From NCBI RefSeq assembly GCF_001713475.1, contig NZ_CP016499.1, forward strand, positions 1,550,001 through 1,614,000: DNA of 64,000 bases, written 5' to 3'. How positions within the stretch are numbered: position 1 is the first letter of the stretch; each line of letters opens with the position of its first letter. Made by a program: the position numbers and the translations under genes. This DNA is from Agrobacterium sp. RAC06. Its GTDB lineage: Bacteria; Pseudomonadota; Alphaproteobacteria; Rhizobiales; Rhizobiaceae. A model generated the notes under the pieces. The model saw only the letters and a list, made by a program, of their open reading frames with translations. It made no database searches and was not told the origin of the DNA. Below, one piece after another: positions 34,419 to 43,341 of this stretch.

Positions 34419-35182
34419 TCGAAATCACATCCGTCAGCCTTACTCGCGAGGGACAGCGCGTGCTTGAGGGCATTGACCTCGTTCTGCCCAAGGGTGGCCT
34501 TACCGCCCTGGTCGGCCCAAACGGGGCTGGCAAATCGACGCTGCTCTCGCTTGCCGCCCGGCTGTTACCGCTGCAGCAGGGATCCGTCACCATCGACGGG
34601 CTGCCGGTCGGCTCGACACCCGGCAAGGTGCTGGCCAAGAAGCTCGCGATCCTCCGGCAGGAGTCCGGCTCGCCGCCACGCGTCAGCGTGCGCGAAATGG
34701 TCGGCTTCGGCCGCTTTCCGCATAGCGGCGGGCGGATGACGGCGGAGGACAAGGCGATGGTCGAGGAGGCACTTGGCCGCTTCGAGCTCGAAGGCCTTGC
34801 CAACCGCTCGCTCGACCGGCTCTCCGGCGGCCAAAGGCAGCGGGTGATGGTGGCGATGACCTATGCGCAAGGGACCGACTATATCCTGCTCGACGAGCCC
34901 CTGAACAATCTGGACATGTATCACGCCCGCCAGCTGATGCTGGAACTGCGCCGGCTTGCCGATGAGACCGGCCGCACCATCGTCATCGTGCTGCACGACA
35001 TCAACCATGCCTCTGCGAGCGCCGACCGGATCATCGCCATGAAGGACGGCCGGATCGCCGCCGACGGTCCGCCCGGTGCGATTATGCGAACCGAGGTGCT
35101 GGAGGCGATCTACGGGTTTTCGGTGCCGGTGGTCGAAACGGGCGGCATGCGGCTTGCGCTGCAATATGCCCGGATGAGTTAG
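34415..35182 (+). CDS. Iron-siderophore ABC ATPase (FatE/CeuD type)
   Basis: A 255-residue ABC ATPase with Walker A GPNGAGKSTLLSLAARL (residues 33-49), the signature LSGGQRQRV (about 136-144), Walker B YILLDEPLNNLDM (about 156-168) and the switch histidine in VLHDINHASA. It powers the two permeases before it and is the last gene of the iron locus. Confidence 0.93.
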   Translation: MIEITSVSLTREGQRVLEGIDLVLPKGGLTALVGPNGAGKSTLLSLAARLLPLQQGSVTIDGLPVGSTPGKVLAKKLAILRQESGSPPRVSVREMVGFGRFPHSGGRMTAEDKAMVEEALGRFELEGLANRSLDRLSGGQRQRVMVAMTYAQGTDYILLDEPLNNLDMYHARQLMLELRRLADETGRTIVIVLHDINHASASADRIIAMKDGRIAADGPPGAIMRTEVLEAIYGFSVPVVETGGMRLALQYARMS

Positions 35183-35304
35183 GCGTAAGCAGTCATTGGT
35201 CCGAAGCGCGCTTTTGTGGACGGCAGCAGATCGGCCGCCGGAAGAGACTTTCCCCGACGGATCATCGGGGGGATCATCCGGCGCCCTTGGTCAGGCTTAC
35301 CCCG

Positions 35305-37203
35305 TCACTGCGTTTCGACCCTGCCCTTCTTCTCGTCCTTCTTGTTCTTCTGCAGCAGCCAGGTCAGCAGGTCGGGTGTTTCCTTCGGCTTGGCCGGCGG
35401 CCGCTTTGCGACAACCCTCGGGCGATAGACCTTGACGTTGTCGAGGGCTGCGAACTTCTCGCCATACTGCTTCTTGATCGATGCGACCCGTCCCCAGTTC
35501 TTTGCGCGCGAGGCCAGAACCGCAAGGCCCACGACGCCGCCTTCGGTCGGCTCCCATTCCACCGATTGCTGGAAGAGGCGCGTTGCGTCCTTGGTGGCCT
35601 TGTTGTCCAGGCGGTGCCAGGCAAGCGCCTGGGCGCCCAGTGCCGATTTCTGCTCGAAGACATAGGCTTCGAAGGTCTTCAGCTCCTCCTCTGTGGGTAC
35701 CAGAGGGGTATCCTGATCGGTGAGGCCGGCCGATAGCAGCTCGATATAGATCTTCTTCAGCTCCGGGGTCTGGGTTGCATACTGACGGGCCAGTTGAAGC
35801 GCTTCGTCGCGATGCTCCATGTTGCGCAGCGTGAGGATGACGCCTTCGATGCTCTTCAGGCTGGTTGTCATGCGCGTGGCGCTGACGAACCAGTGATAGG
35901 AGGCCTCCCAGCTCTGCTGGCCATAGTAGAACCAGCCAAACAGCTCCGCATCGGCGGCCGAGAACGAGCGCTGGGCATAGTCGCTGAAGCGCTGCAACTC
36001 GTCGAGCGTCAGACCGGTCGCGGCATTGCCCTGAGCAATCTGGCCCATCTTGCGGCGCACGAGATCGAAGGAGACATTGTCGAACTCACCCGTGCCGTCA
36101 GGCAGGACAGAGCCGAGGGCGACCAGCGAACGGGTTCCGGCTTCGGGCAGCAGAAGGCTTGCCTTCTGCACCGTCGACAGCCGCTCGCTCGGATCCTCGC
36201 AGGTCGTGACGATGTATTTGTAGAGATCGAAGGCACGGGCAAAGTCCCGGGACTGGGCAAGTGCTTCGGCCGTGATCCACATGGTATTCATCTCGGCACA
36301 GACCATCAGCTGCGGCGAGCCCTCGGCCAGGCTGACCACCTGGGCCCAGTTGCGCTGGGCGTGCGAGCGCTCCATCAGCCTGCGGGTTTCGGCCTGGGCC
36401 AGCTTGTCGAGGAGTTCCTGGCTAGGCTTCCAGTTGGGGTTCTCGCTCTGCAGCCTCGCCATCTCCGTGCGGACGCGCACATAGTCGCCGCTCCCGAAGA
36501 TATCCCAGAGCGGCTGTTCGGAGATGTTGTTCGGAGCGTCAAACAGATCCTCCGGCGCATCCCAGTTGGGATAGAGAGCCTTCAGGCGGCGCAGCTCCGC
36601 GCCAAGACGTTTCAGGTCGCGTGTCTGGGCATAGTAACGCAGCGCCGTGTCATCGACCTCGGGCCGGGTCGCAACCACGGGCTCCTCGGTCTGCTGGCTG
36701 AGGCGGGCGATCTGGAGCTCGACACTGTCGCGACGCGATACCGCTGCGGGCGCCTGGGCGCTGACGGCGACGGGCGCCGGCTGAACAGCCGGTCTTTTCG
36801 CCGCTGTCGCCTGGCTCGGCCCAAACGGGTTTTCACCCGGCGCGACATCGCGGATCACAGGTGAGGCAGCCTGCGGCGCCATGGCCATGGGGGTTGTCGG
36901 CTCCGGCATAGGGGTGGGCAGAACGATCTGGGCGGCAGCCGGTGCGACGGGCATCACCGGCTGCGGCGCTGCGATGGTCGGCGGCACGACGGGCGGAAGG
37001 GTCGGCGCCGCGACCGGCGCGAAGCTCGGCATCGCCGGCTGGACGCCAGCTGGCACGGAGACGTTGGAGAGCACCACGCCGCCCGGAACGACAACGCCCA
37101 TGGCCGGGAAGTTGTTGAACCCATCTCCCGTGGCCTGGCTGATCGGGATGGTGATGCAGGCGCCGAGAAGAAGGGCAGTCTTCAGGGGAAATCGGTCAAA
37201 CAT
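35305..37203 (-). CDS. Periplasmic helical-repeat protein of the cellulose operon
   Basis: A 632-residue exported protein (signal peptide near residues 1-27). Residues about 40-165 are a low-complexity Pro/Ala/Val linker (PVAAPTLPPVVPPTIAAPQP); the rest is made of helical pairs resembling TPR units (YYAQTRDLKRLGAELRRLKA, SYHWFVSATRMTTSLKSIEG, LQLARQYATQTPELKKIYIE). It ends KKDEKKGRVETQ. It overlaps bcsZ by 22 bases and is last in bcsABZ. BcsC-type TPR proteins guide cellulose through the periplasm, but no outer-membrane barrel domain is present. It may be the counterpart of the gene found after celC in Agrobacterium (celG); this is inference from position. Confidence 0.65.
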   Translation of the reverse strand: MFDRFPLKTALLLGACITIPISQATGDGFNNFPAMGVVVPGGVVLSNVSVPAGVQPAMPSFAPVAAPTLPPVVPPTIAAPQPVMPVAPAAAQIVLPTPMPEPTTPMAMAPQAASPVIRDVAPGENPFGPSQATAAKRPAVQPAPVAVSAQAPAAVSRRDSVELQIARLSQQTEEPVVATRPEVDDTALRYYAQTRDLKRLGAELRRLKALYPNWDAPEDLFDAPNNISEQPLWDIFGSGDYVRVRTEMARLQSENPNWKPSQELLDKLAQAETRRLMERSHAQRNWAQVVSLAEGSPQLMVCAEMNTMWITAEALAQSRDFARAFDLYKYIVTTCEDPSERLSTVQKASLLLPEAGTRSLVALGSVLPDGTGEFDNVSFDLVRRKMGQIAQGNAATGLTLDELQRFSDYAQRSFSAADAELFGWFYYGQQSWEASYHWFVSATRMTTSLKSIEGVILTLRNMEHRDEALQLARQYATQTPELKKIYIELLSAGLTDQDTPLVPTEEELKTFEAYVFEQKSALGAQALAWHRLDNKATKDATRLFQQSVEWEPTEGGVVGLAVLASRAKNWGRVASIKKQYGEKFAALDNVKVYRPRVVAKRPPAKPKETPDLLTWLLQKNKKDEKKGRVETQ

Positions 37204-38273
37204 GTGGGATACCTTTCAGCGATCGCCATGAGGCTGAGCACATGGAGCGTGGCGGGGTAGTAGTCTTGGGAGCTGAAGTCAGAGAGAAGGGCGACATCGG
37301 GACGTCGGCCCAGGCTGCATTCGACGAGGCCGGCGACGGCCTGGTAGCCGGGGCCGGGCATTGGGGCGAGACGCGTGGCGGTTGAAAGTTCGACCACGGA
37401 CATCGAGGCTTGACCGAACTGCTTCCAGTGGGCGGCAAAAACCTCGAGAATGTCCGGGTAGTCGCGCGAATACCAGGCCAGATAAAGCGGGACGCGGATT
37501 GCATCATAGCCGAACTGCGAGGGGTAGCCGCTTGCCGGACGTGGCGTCTCACCCGAGAGAGACACCCAGTCCGCCGGCAATCTTGCCGGACCGAAGCGGG
37601 CCTCGCGCAGCAGACGCACACCGCTGTCCATGAGGGCTGCGGAGGGGAAACGGTTCGACAAACGTCCGAGATCGACGATCGCCGGAAATATCCAGTAGGC
37701 CATGTTGACCACCGGACCGTCCGCCTGATCGTTTTCTCCGAAACCCTGAACACCGGGTAGCATGACGAGGCCATGCGCCGTGTCGATCGCGGTCCGGGCG
37801 ATGATGGCGTCTGAAATCCGCCGGGCCTCGCGCTGCAGGTCGGCATCCCCCCAACGCTTCCCGGCCCGCATCAGCGCCCATGCGATGAGCAGATCGCCAT
37901 CGGTCGCGTTGTTGCGATCCGTAATCGGCGGCATCTGCGTCGGATCCCAGCGCCAGGCGGCGAGACCGTCCTCGCGGACGAAGAGGTTTGCCTTCGTCCA
38001 CTGCCAGATGCGATCGAAGCTGTCGCGATCGTCAGCCGCCTCGGCCATCAGCATGCCATAGCCCTGGCTCTCGCTGTGACTGATGCCACCGGCCCGGTTG
38101 TCGACCACCCGCCCCTCTTCGGTGAGGAAGTTGTGGCGGTAGACCAGCCAGGCGCCGGCGGCGAGATCGGCGGCAACATTTTCCTCCGGCTGCGAGCGCA
38201 CCGCAGTCGCAGCACCCGTAAACAGGGAGCAACCCAACAGCAGAAGCGACAGGAGACGCGTGCGTGTCTTCAC
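37182..38273 (-). CDS. bcsZ: Periplasmic endoglucanase, GH8
   Basis: A 363-residue secreted cellulase of glycoside hydrolase family 8 (CelC in rhizobia and agrobacteria), with a signal peptide over residues 1-24. The general-acid Glu lies in HSESQGYGMLMA (about residue 67), and NNATDGDLLIAWAL holds the catalytic Asp. Later blocks include MAYWIFPAI and GYPSQFGYDAIRVPLYLAW. It trims nascent cellulose and is needed for normal cellulose synthesis. It starts with GTG in a 4-base overlap with the bcsB stop. Confidence 0.93.
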   Translation of the reverse strand: MKTRTRLLSLLLLGCSLFTGAATAVRSQPEENVAADLAAGAWLVYRHNFLTEEGRVVDNRAGGISHSESQGYGMLMAEAADDRDSFDRIWQWTKANLFVREDGLAAWRWDPTQMPPITDRNNATDGDLLIAWALMRAGKRWGDADLQREARRISDAIIARTAIDTAHGLVMLPGVQGFGENDQADGPVVNMAYWIFPAIVDLGRLSNRFPSAALMDSGVRLLREARFGPARLPADWVSLSGETPRPASGYPSQFGYDAIRVPLYLAWYSRDYPDILEVFAAHWKQFGQASMSVVELSTATRLAPMPGPGYQAVAGLVECSLGRRPDVALLSDFSSQDYYPATLHVLSLMAIAERYPTCLTDFP

Positions 38274-40588
38274 GATTTCCGTCCCTGCCGCAGAACGACG
38301 AAGGTCGACGCGCCGAGAAGGATTGCGGCGAGGATCTGCGCGATGGTGAACTCCCGAGCATTGTTGGAGAACCAGCCGGCCACGATCAGACGGCCGTTCT
38401 GCAGGCTGAGCGGCTTCGTCTCATAAAGACGCTCGTGGGCCGCCACCTTGCGCTCGACGAAGGTCCCGTCACCCTTGAGGGCGTTGACAGACCCGCCGAG
38501 ACGACCCCAGACATCTGCCTCAACGAGGCTTCTCAAGCCGTCTGAAAGCAGAGCCGGGTCTCGAACGGCGACCACAGTCCAGGCATCCCTGTCGTTGACG
38601 AGACGCTGGGCGAGCAGCATGTCTGCTTCACCGCTGACCTGGTAGACGGCGTCGGCTGAGAGGACATTGCTGTCTTCGACAAGTCCGAGCTGAGCGGCCT
38701 GGATGCGGATGCGGGTGCTGATCCCATCGTAAAGATTGTTGGTTCCCTCCCGCAGGCGGGCAACGAGAGACGTCGGCCCCGGTTCGTCCACCGTCACCGG
38801 ACTGCCGTCAACGGAGAGTGCGGGGGCGGCCACTTCGACCGGCGCGCCGCTCGGATCCGCAGAAGTCTGATCGAGCGAAAGGCTCAGATCGCTCGCGATC
38901 GGATTGAGGTTGATTCCGAGATCCGACTGCAATTGGCCGGAAAAACCGGAGAAGGTTCCGAAGGCCAGCAGAGACCCCTGGCGGTCCAGCGGCCAGCCGG
39001 AGGTGACCGAAACGGGGCTGACCTCGCGCGACACATAGGCCATCTTGGCGAGGAAGGTGCCGGCTGCACCAAGGACAGCGTTGTCCATGTTTTCGACGTA
39101 GAGCGGCATGGCCGCATCGTCGTCAAAGTCCGCCTTGCCTGCGGAGACCACCGCGAGATCCGGGGCGTGGCCGATCTGGGCGAAAGCCGGGATATTGAGG
39201 GTGCTGTCACCCTTGATGAAGAAGCGCGCGGTAGTGTTGCCGAGGGTCGAGGGGTCGCAGACCATGTCGGAGGCCGCATGCAGCTCCGCCTCGAACTCGA
39301 TGACATTGTAACCGGGTCTCAGCTTGTCGAGCGGGATCGGCAGGACCTGGCCGTCGATGCGGCCTGAGCGCGCCTCGCCGAGGCGGATATTGGCGACGGT
39401 GTCACCGTTTGCGCGGATGACCATCTGGGCCGTCGGCGAAAGACCGGCGGCGTATTCGGCATTCAGTTTCAGGTTCGCGGCACCATAGTCACCCGGGTAG
39501 AAGTCCGCCGGAAGGCTGAAGGCGATCGCCTGCTGGAAATGGCGGCCGGCAAAGGGACGAGACACGAAGCCGAGTTCGGCCAGGGTGTTTGCGCTGCCGG
39601 ATTCGAGCAGGCGTCCCCGACGATTGCCAAGCGCGCGACGCCCCTGGGGCGAGCCGTCGGTCACTTCCGTCTGGGCACGCAGGGTAAAGTCCCGGATCGT
39701 GCTGGCGAGTTCATCGGCGGTACGGGCCGCCACCACCATGCGGCTCCGGCCCGTGGCCGGATCGATGTCGAACTCGACGCCGGACTGCTGCGGTACAACA
39801 CCGATCAGGTCGCGCACCGTACCGAAGGTGCCGACCACCAGGTCGATGCCGGGACCGGAGCCGGCACTGTTGCCGACGGTGACCACCGGACGATCGAAAT
39901 GGCCAAGGATCGAGAGCGCCTGCACAACGGCAAAGGTACGGTCAATGTCTTCGCCGGCGGCACCGCGGGGGATCAGGCCGTTGATGGCGGCATGACCGTT
40001 GACGTCGCGGCTATAGGCGAGAAGCGTCGAGACATCGCTCGGATCGTCCTTGGCGTTGCGGGTGAAGACGAAGCCGCTGCGGGCAGGATCGATCTGGGTC
40101 CACAATTCATAGGTCGCCTCGACCGAGCAATCGACGCGATGCGACTGGTCCATGAGGACCGTCACGGCATTGTAGCCGGGCTGAAGAAGCCCCTTCGGCA
40201 GCTCGAGCTCGACCTGATGGGCGTCACCGGACTTCAGGTTGACCGACCCGATGTCCCGGTCGTTGACGAAGATGCGCATCGCAGAGCGTTCCGGCGCGAC
40301 CGAAATGGCCGTCTGCAAAGTCAGGATCAGCTTGGCCGATCCCGTCATTTCCGAGGGCAGCACGACGAAAGGATATTCGCGATTGGCGGTCTCGCCGGTG
40401 AAGAACAGGTCCTGCTTGTCTGCAATCAGACGGCGGATCTGGCCCTCGTCCTGGAAATATTCCTTGGCTTCGGTCTCAACCTTGACCTGCGGTGCCAGAA
40501 CGAAGCCGGCGGAGGTGGATGCAGCGGACGGCGAGGCTGCGAAGAGCAGACCGACGGTCGCCAGCGAAGAGAGGTGTTGCCTGATCAT
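38270..40588 (-). CDS. bcsB: Cellulose synthase periplasmic subunit
   Basis: A 772-residue BcsB protein (CelB in agrobacteria). After the signal peptide come the carbohydrate-binding and flavodoxin-like repeats (GLLQPGYNAVTVLMDQSHRV, GYNVIEFEAELHAASD), and a single C-terminal membrane helix (EFTIAQILAAILLGASTFVV) anchors it next to BcsA. BcsB is required for catalysis and passes the glucan across the periplasm. ATG 40588 overlaps the bcsA stop by 4 bases; an upstream frame to 40717 is rejected. Confidence 0.92.
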   Translation of the reverse strand: MIRQHLSSLATVGLLFAASPSAASTSAGFVLAPQVKVETEAKEYFQDEGQIRRLIADKQDLFFTGETANREYPFVVLPSEMTGSAKLILTLQTAISVAPERSAMRIFVNDRDIGSVNLKSGDAHQVELELPKGLLQPGYNAVTVLMDQSHRVDCSVEATYELWTQIDPARSGFVFTRNAKDDPSDVSTLLAYSRDVNGHAAINGLIPRGAAGEDIDRTFAVVQALSILGHFDRPVVTVGNSAGSGPGIDLVVGTFGTVRDLIGVVPQQSGVEFDIDPATGRSRMVVAARTADELASTIRDFTLRAQTEVTDGSPQGRRALGNRRGRLLESGSANTLAELGFVSRPFAGRHFQQAIAFSLPADFYPGDYGAANLKLNAEYAAGLSPTAQMVIRANGDTVANIRLGEARSGRIDGQVLPIPLDKLRPGYNVIEFEAELHAASDMVCDPSTLGNTTARFFIKGDSTLNIPAFAQIGHAPDLAVVSAGKADFDDDAAMPLYVENMDNAVLGAAGTFLAKMAYVSREVSPVSVTSGWPLDRQGSLLAFGTFSGFSGQLQSDLGINLNPIASDLSLSLDQTSADPSGAPVEVAAPALSVDGSPVTVDEPGPTSLVARLREGTNNLYDGISTRIRIQAAQLGLVEDSNVLSADAVYQVSGEADMLLAQRLVNDRDAWTVVAVRDPALLSDGLRSLVEADVWGRLGGSVNALKGDGTFVERKVAAHERLYETKPLSLQNGRLIVAGWFSNNAREFTIAQILAAILLGASTFVVLRQGRKS

Positions 40589-42816
40589 TCTCCGGCCTCC
40601 TGGTGACGGACCGGGGCAGCGGCCAGGGCCGCACCGGCAAGAGGTTTCAGTCTCTGCGGCTCGGCCTTGTCGGCCGGCTTGCCACCGAGCGCGACGCCGA
40701 TCGCGGCGAGCGGGCACATGATCGCCCAGCGCAGGATGCGAATGCTGCCGGCGATCATGCTCTTTGGGCGCTGGCGCAGGGCACGCTGTTCCCGGACCAC
40801 CGACATGTCGTGCATCAGCAGTTCCGCGATGATCGGGAAGTGATAGGGCTCAGCATCGAAGCGCAGTGCAATCGCGCCGTCTTCGTCGGGTGCTCCGCCG
40901 GCAATGCTGACGGGCAGCGAGGTGACGAGCATGGTGGAGGAGACGTTGAGCAGCTGGAGGCGGCCGTATTCGCCCTTGCGCAACATGCGGGAGGCGCCCT
41001 GTGCCGGGATGAGCTTGGCACCCTTGGCGGAAGCCTCGGTGATTGCCCCGCGCAGGACGGTCTCGCCGAACTGCAACTCGACATTGGTGCGCAGCGGCAG
41101 CTCGACGCCGGCGAGGTCCTGGCTGCGTTCGGTGACGACGCCCAGCGCACAGCCGGCGATCATCAGGTTCATCCAGTTCCAGGCACCGACGATCAGGAGC
41201 AGGCTCGAGATCTCGGGCTCGGTGTTGTAGCGATAGGCCGCGACAAACAGCGTGAAGCACAGGATACCGAAGATGATGAAGTAGGGCAGCGAAAGTTCCG
41301 AAAGCCGGTCCTGCTTCAGGGAGACGCCCTTGGCTGTCACCTTGAATGTCGGGCTCTTCGGCTTCAGGAGCACGCTGATGATCGCCTGGAACAGATAGAC
41401 CGACTGGACATATTCGTAGAGTTCGGAAATCCAGGGCCAGCGAACGCTGCCATAGAGATAGCTGCGGACCATTTCCCCGACGATCAGGTACATGACCGTA
41501 TAGGCGAAGAAGTCTTCGAAGGACGCGACGAAGATCTTCATGTCGAAGAGGATGAAGAGCAGCGGCGCGACGAAGAAGACGGCGCGTACGAAGGGGAAGA
41601 ACCAGAAGAGCGAGCTCGAGATATAGCTCAGGCGCTGCGGCAGGGAGAGGCCACGCTTGAAGAGCGGGTTCTTGAGCATCAGGATCTGCACCATGCCCTG
41701 GCACCAGCGGGAACGCTGGCCGACGAAGCTGGCGAAGGTTTCCGGCTGCAGGCCCGAAATCAGCGGCTTGTCGATATAGAGGCTGTTCCAGCCGCGGGCG
41801 TGGAGCTCGAGGGCGGTCTCGCAATCCTCGGTGATGGTGATGCCCGAAAAGCCACCGACCTCTTCCAGAGCCTCACGGCGCAGGACAGCGGCCGATCCGC
41901 AGAAGAAGGAGGCATTCCAGCGGTCGAGGCCCTTCTGGATCTTGCCGTAGAACATCTCGTTCTCGGACGGCATGCGGCCGAAGGTACCGAGATTGCGCTC
42001 GATCGGATCCGGGTTGGAGAAGAAGTGCGGCGTCTGGACGAGGAACAGGCGCTCGTCCTCCAGGAAGTAGCCGACGGTCTCGCGCAGAAAGTTGCGTTCC
42101 GGAGCATGGTCGGCATCGAAGACGACCACGAGATCGGCATGGGTGCGCCAAAGCGCGGCATTCAGATTGCCGGCCTTGGCATGCACGTTCTCCTGACGGG
42201 TCATGTAGACGGCGCCGAGGTCGCTGCAGAGATCCTTGAGGATTGCCGCGCGCTCCTTCGCCTGGGCTGCGGCGACCGGATCGTCGGCATTGCGCTTCTG
42301 ATCGGTGCCGCCGTCGTCGAGGAGATAGACGGTGAACTTGTCCGAGGGATAGTCCATCGCCCTGGCTGCCGCCACGGTGAGCGCCAGGATCTCGCGATCT
42401 TCATTGTAGGTGGGGATGAAGACGTCGACGGTCGGGCTCTCGTCGTCGGCCAGCTGCGGCGCCCGCGGGCGATCAATCGGATCGGCGACGACGAAGAGGC
42501 TGATGCCGAGCATCAAGATGCAGTACATCTCGGCGGCGTAGAGAATGACACCGGGAATGAAGGAATAGAGATCCTCCAGCGGCGGCAGGGTGCTCGTCGT
42601 GCGCCAATAGGCATATTGCAGGATCACGACGCTCGCCAGCGCCAGGAAGATGTGGCGCCAGAAGCCATCGAGCTTCAGCAGCATGATGGCGCCGAGAAGG
42701 GCGATCACGATGATGGAAAGGCTGAAGCGCGCGGCATGGCCGACGGGCTGGGCGATCAAAACGAACATCGCCACGACGATGGCCAACCAGGTTGCATAGC
42801 GAAGCAAATCTCGCAC
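40585..42816 (-). CDS. bcsA: Cellulose synthase catalytic subunit (UDP-forming)
   Basis: A 743-residue GT2 glycosyltransferase with four N-terminal and four C-terminal membrane helices (CelA in agrobacteria). The catalytic motifs are VYLLDDGGTDQKRN, VVFDADHAPE (DxD), TITEDCETALELHARGW (TED) and GQRSRWCQGMVQ (QxxRW). The C-terminal region after the last helix should be the c-di-GMP-binding PilZ domain, but the expected RxxxR is not obvious in VTERSQDLAGVELPLRTNVE, and the second motif reads EASAKG where D/NxSxxG is usual. GTG start at 42816, with AGGAG upstream. First gene of the cellulose operon. Confidence 0.93.
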   Translation of the reverse strand: MRDLLRYATWLAIVVAMFVLIAQPVGHAARFSLSIIVIALLGAIMLLKLDGFWRHIFLALASVVILQYAYWRTTSTLPPLEDLYSFIPGVILYAAEMYCILMLGISLFVVADPIDRPRAPQLADDESPTVDVFIPTYNEDREILALTVAAARAMDYPSDKFTVYLLDDGGTDQKRNADDPVAAAQAKERAAILKDLCSDLGAVYMTRQENVHAKAGNLNAALWRTHADLVVVFDADHAPERNFLRETVGYFLEDERLFLVQTPHFFSNPDPIERNLGTFGRMPSENEMFYGKIQKGLDRWNASFFCGSAAVLRREALEEVGGFSGITITEDCETALELHARGWNSLYIDKPLISGLQPETFASFVGQRSRWCQGMVQILMLKNPLFKRGLSLPQRLSYISSSLFWFFPFVRAVFFVAPLLFILFDMKIFVASFEDFFAYTVMYLIVGEMVRSYLYGSVRWPWISELYEYVQSVYLFQAIISVLLKPKSPTFKVTAKGVSLKQDRLSELSLPYFIIFGILCFTLFVAAYRYNTEPEISSLLLIVGAWNWMNLMIAGCALGVVTERSQDLAGVELPLRTNVELQFGETVLRGAITEASAKGAKLIPAQGASRMLRKGEYGRLQLLNVSSTMLVTSLPVSIAGGAPDEDGAIALRFDAEPYHFPIIAELLMHDMSVVREQRALRQRPKSMIAGSIRILRWAIMCPLAAIGVALGGKPADKAEPQRLKPLAGAALAAAPVRHQEAGE

Positions 42817-43341
42817 GGGCTCGGACTCCTCATGAGTTCAATCGTCGATTGACCCGGGATGGCCCTGCCCGCTTCGCCGCGCTCTCGAATGCGTCCTCGA
42901 ATTGAGACACGTCAAGCAAGATGGGGAAGCGGCAAGACCCGAAAGGTTAATCTTGACTTAACGTTAGGAGCCGTTCGCGGAGAATGGGAAGTGCAGTGTG
43001 TCACTGACTTGCGCAGTTGTCGGAATCTTGTCGCAAAATGTCCGAATAGTTGCGGTGCAACATAGAATTCACACGCCGACACCATGCAATTAATAACCAA
43101 AAAAGGTCTGCAGCGCCATTCAAATTGTCATATATTATTTGTTATAACCGGACTCGAAGTCATCAACGAAATCCAATGCAACAACACATCAATACAATTT
43201 GGTTTATACTGATACCATAATTCGCAAATAATCATACTGACTAGTTTTTAGACATTCCTAGGTCAAAATTTGTTCATAAATTCGCATTTTTCATCAAGAT
43301 GAGCACATTACGACCATTGGCGCCCTAAGGACCGGACAGCG
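42817..43341. other. AT-rich divergent regulatory region
   Basis: A 525-base gap between bcsA (minus) and a GlxA-type regulator (plus). From about 43060 to 43310 it is far more AT-rich than the rest of the window, with runs such as CATATATTATTTG and AATTCGCAAATAATCAT. It should hold the cellulose operon promoter and the regulator promoter. No RNA gene or clear repeat was found. Confidence 0.5.

Noticed and set aside
40603..42852. 749-codon plus-strand frame opposite bcsA
   Set aside because: It mirrors the bcsA codons; bcsA carries all catalytic motifs.
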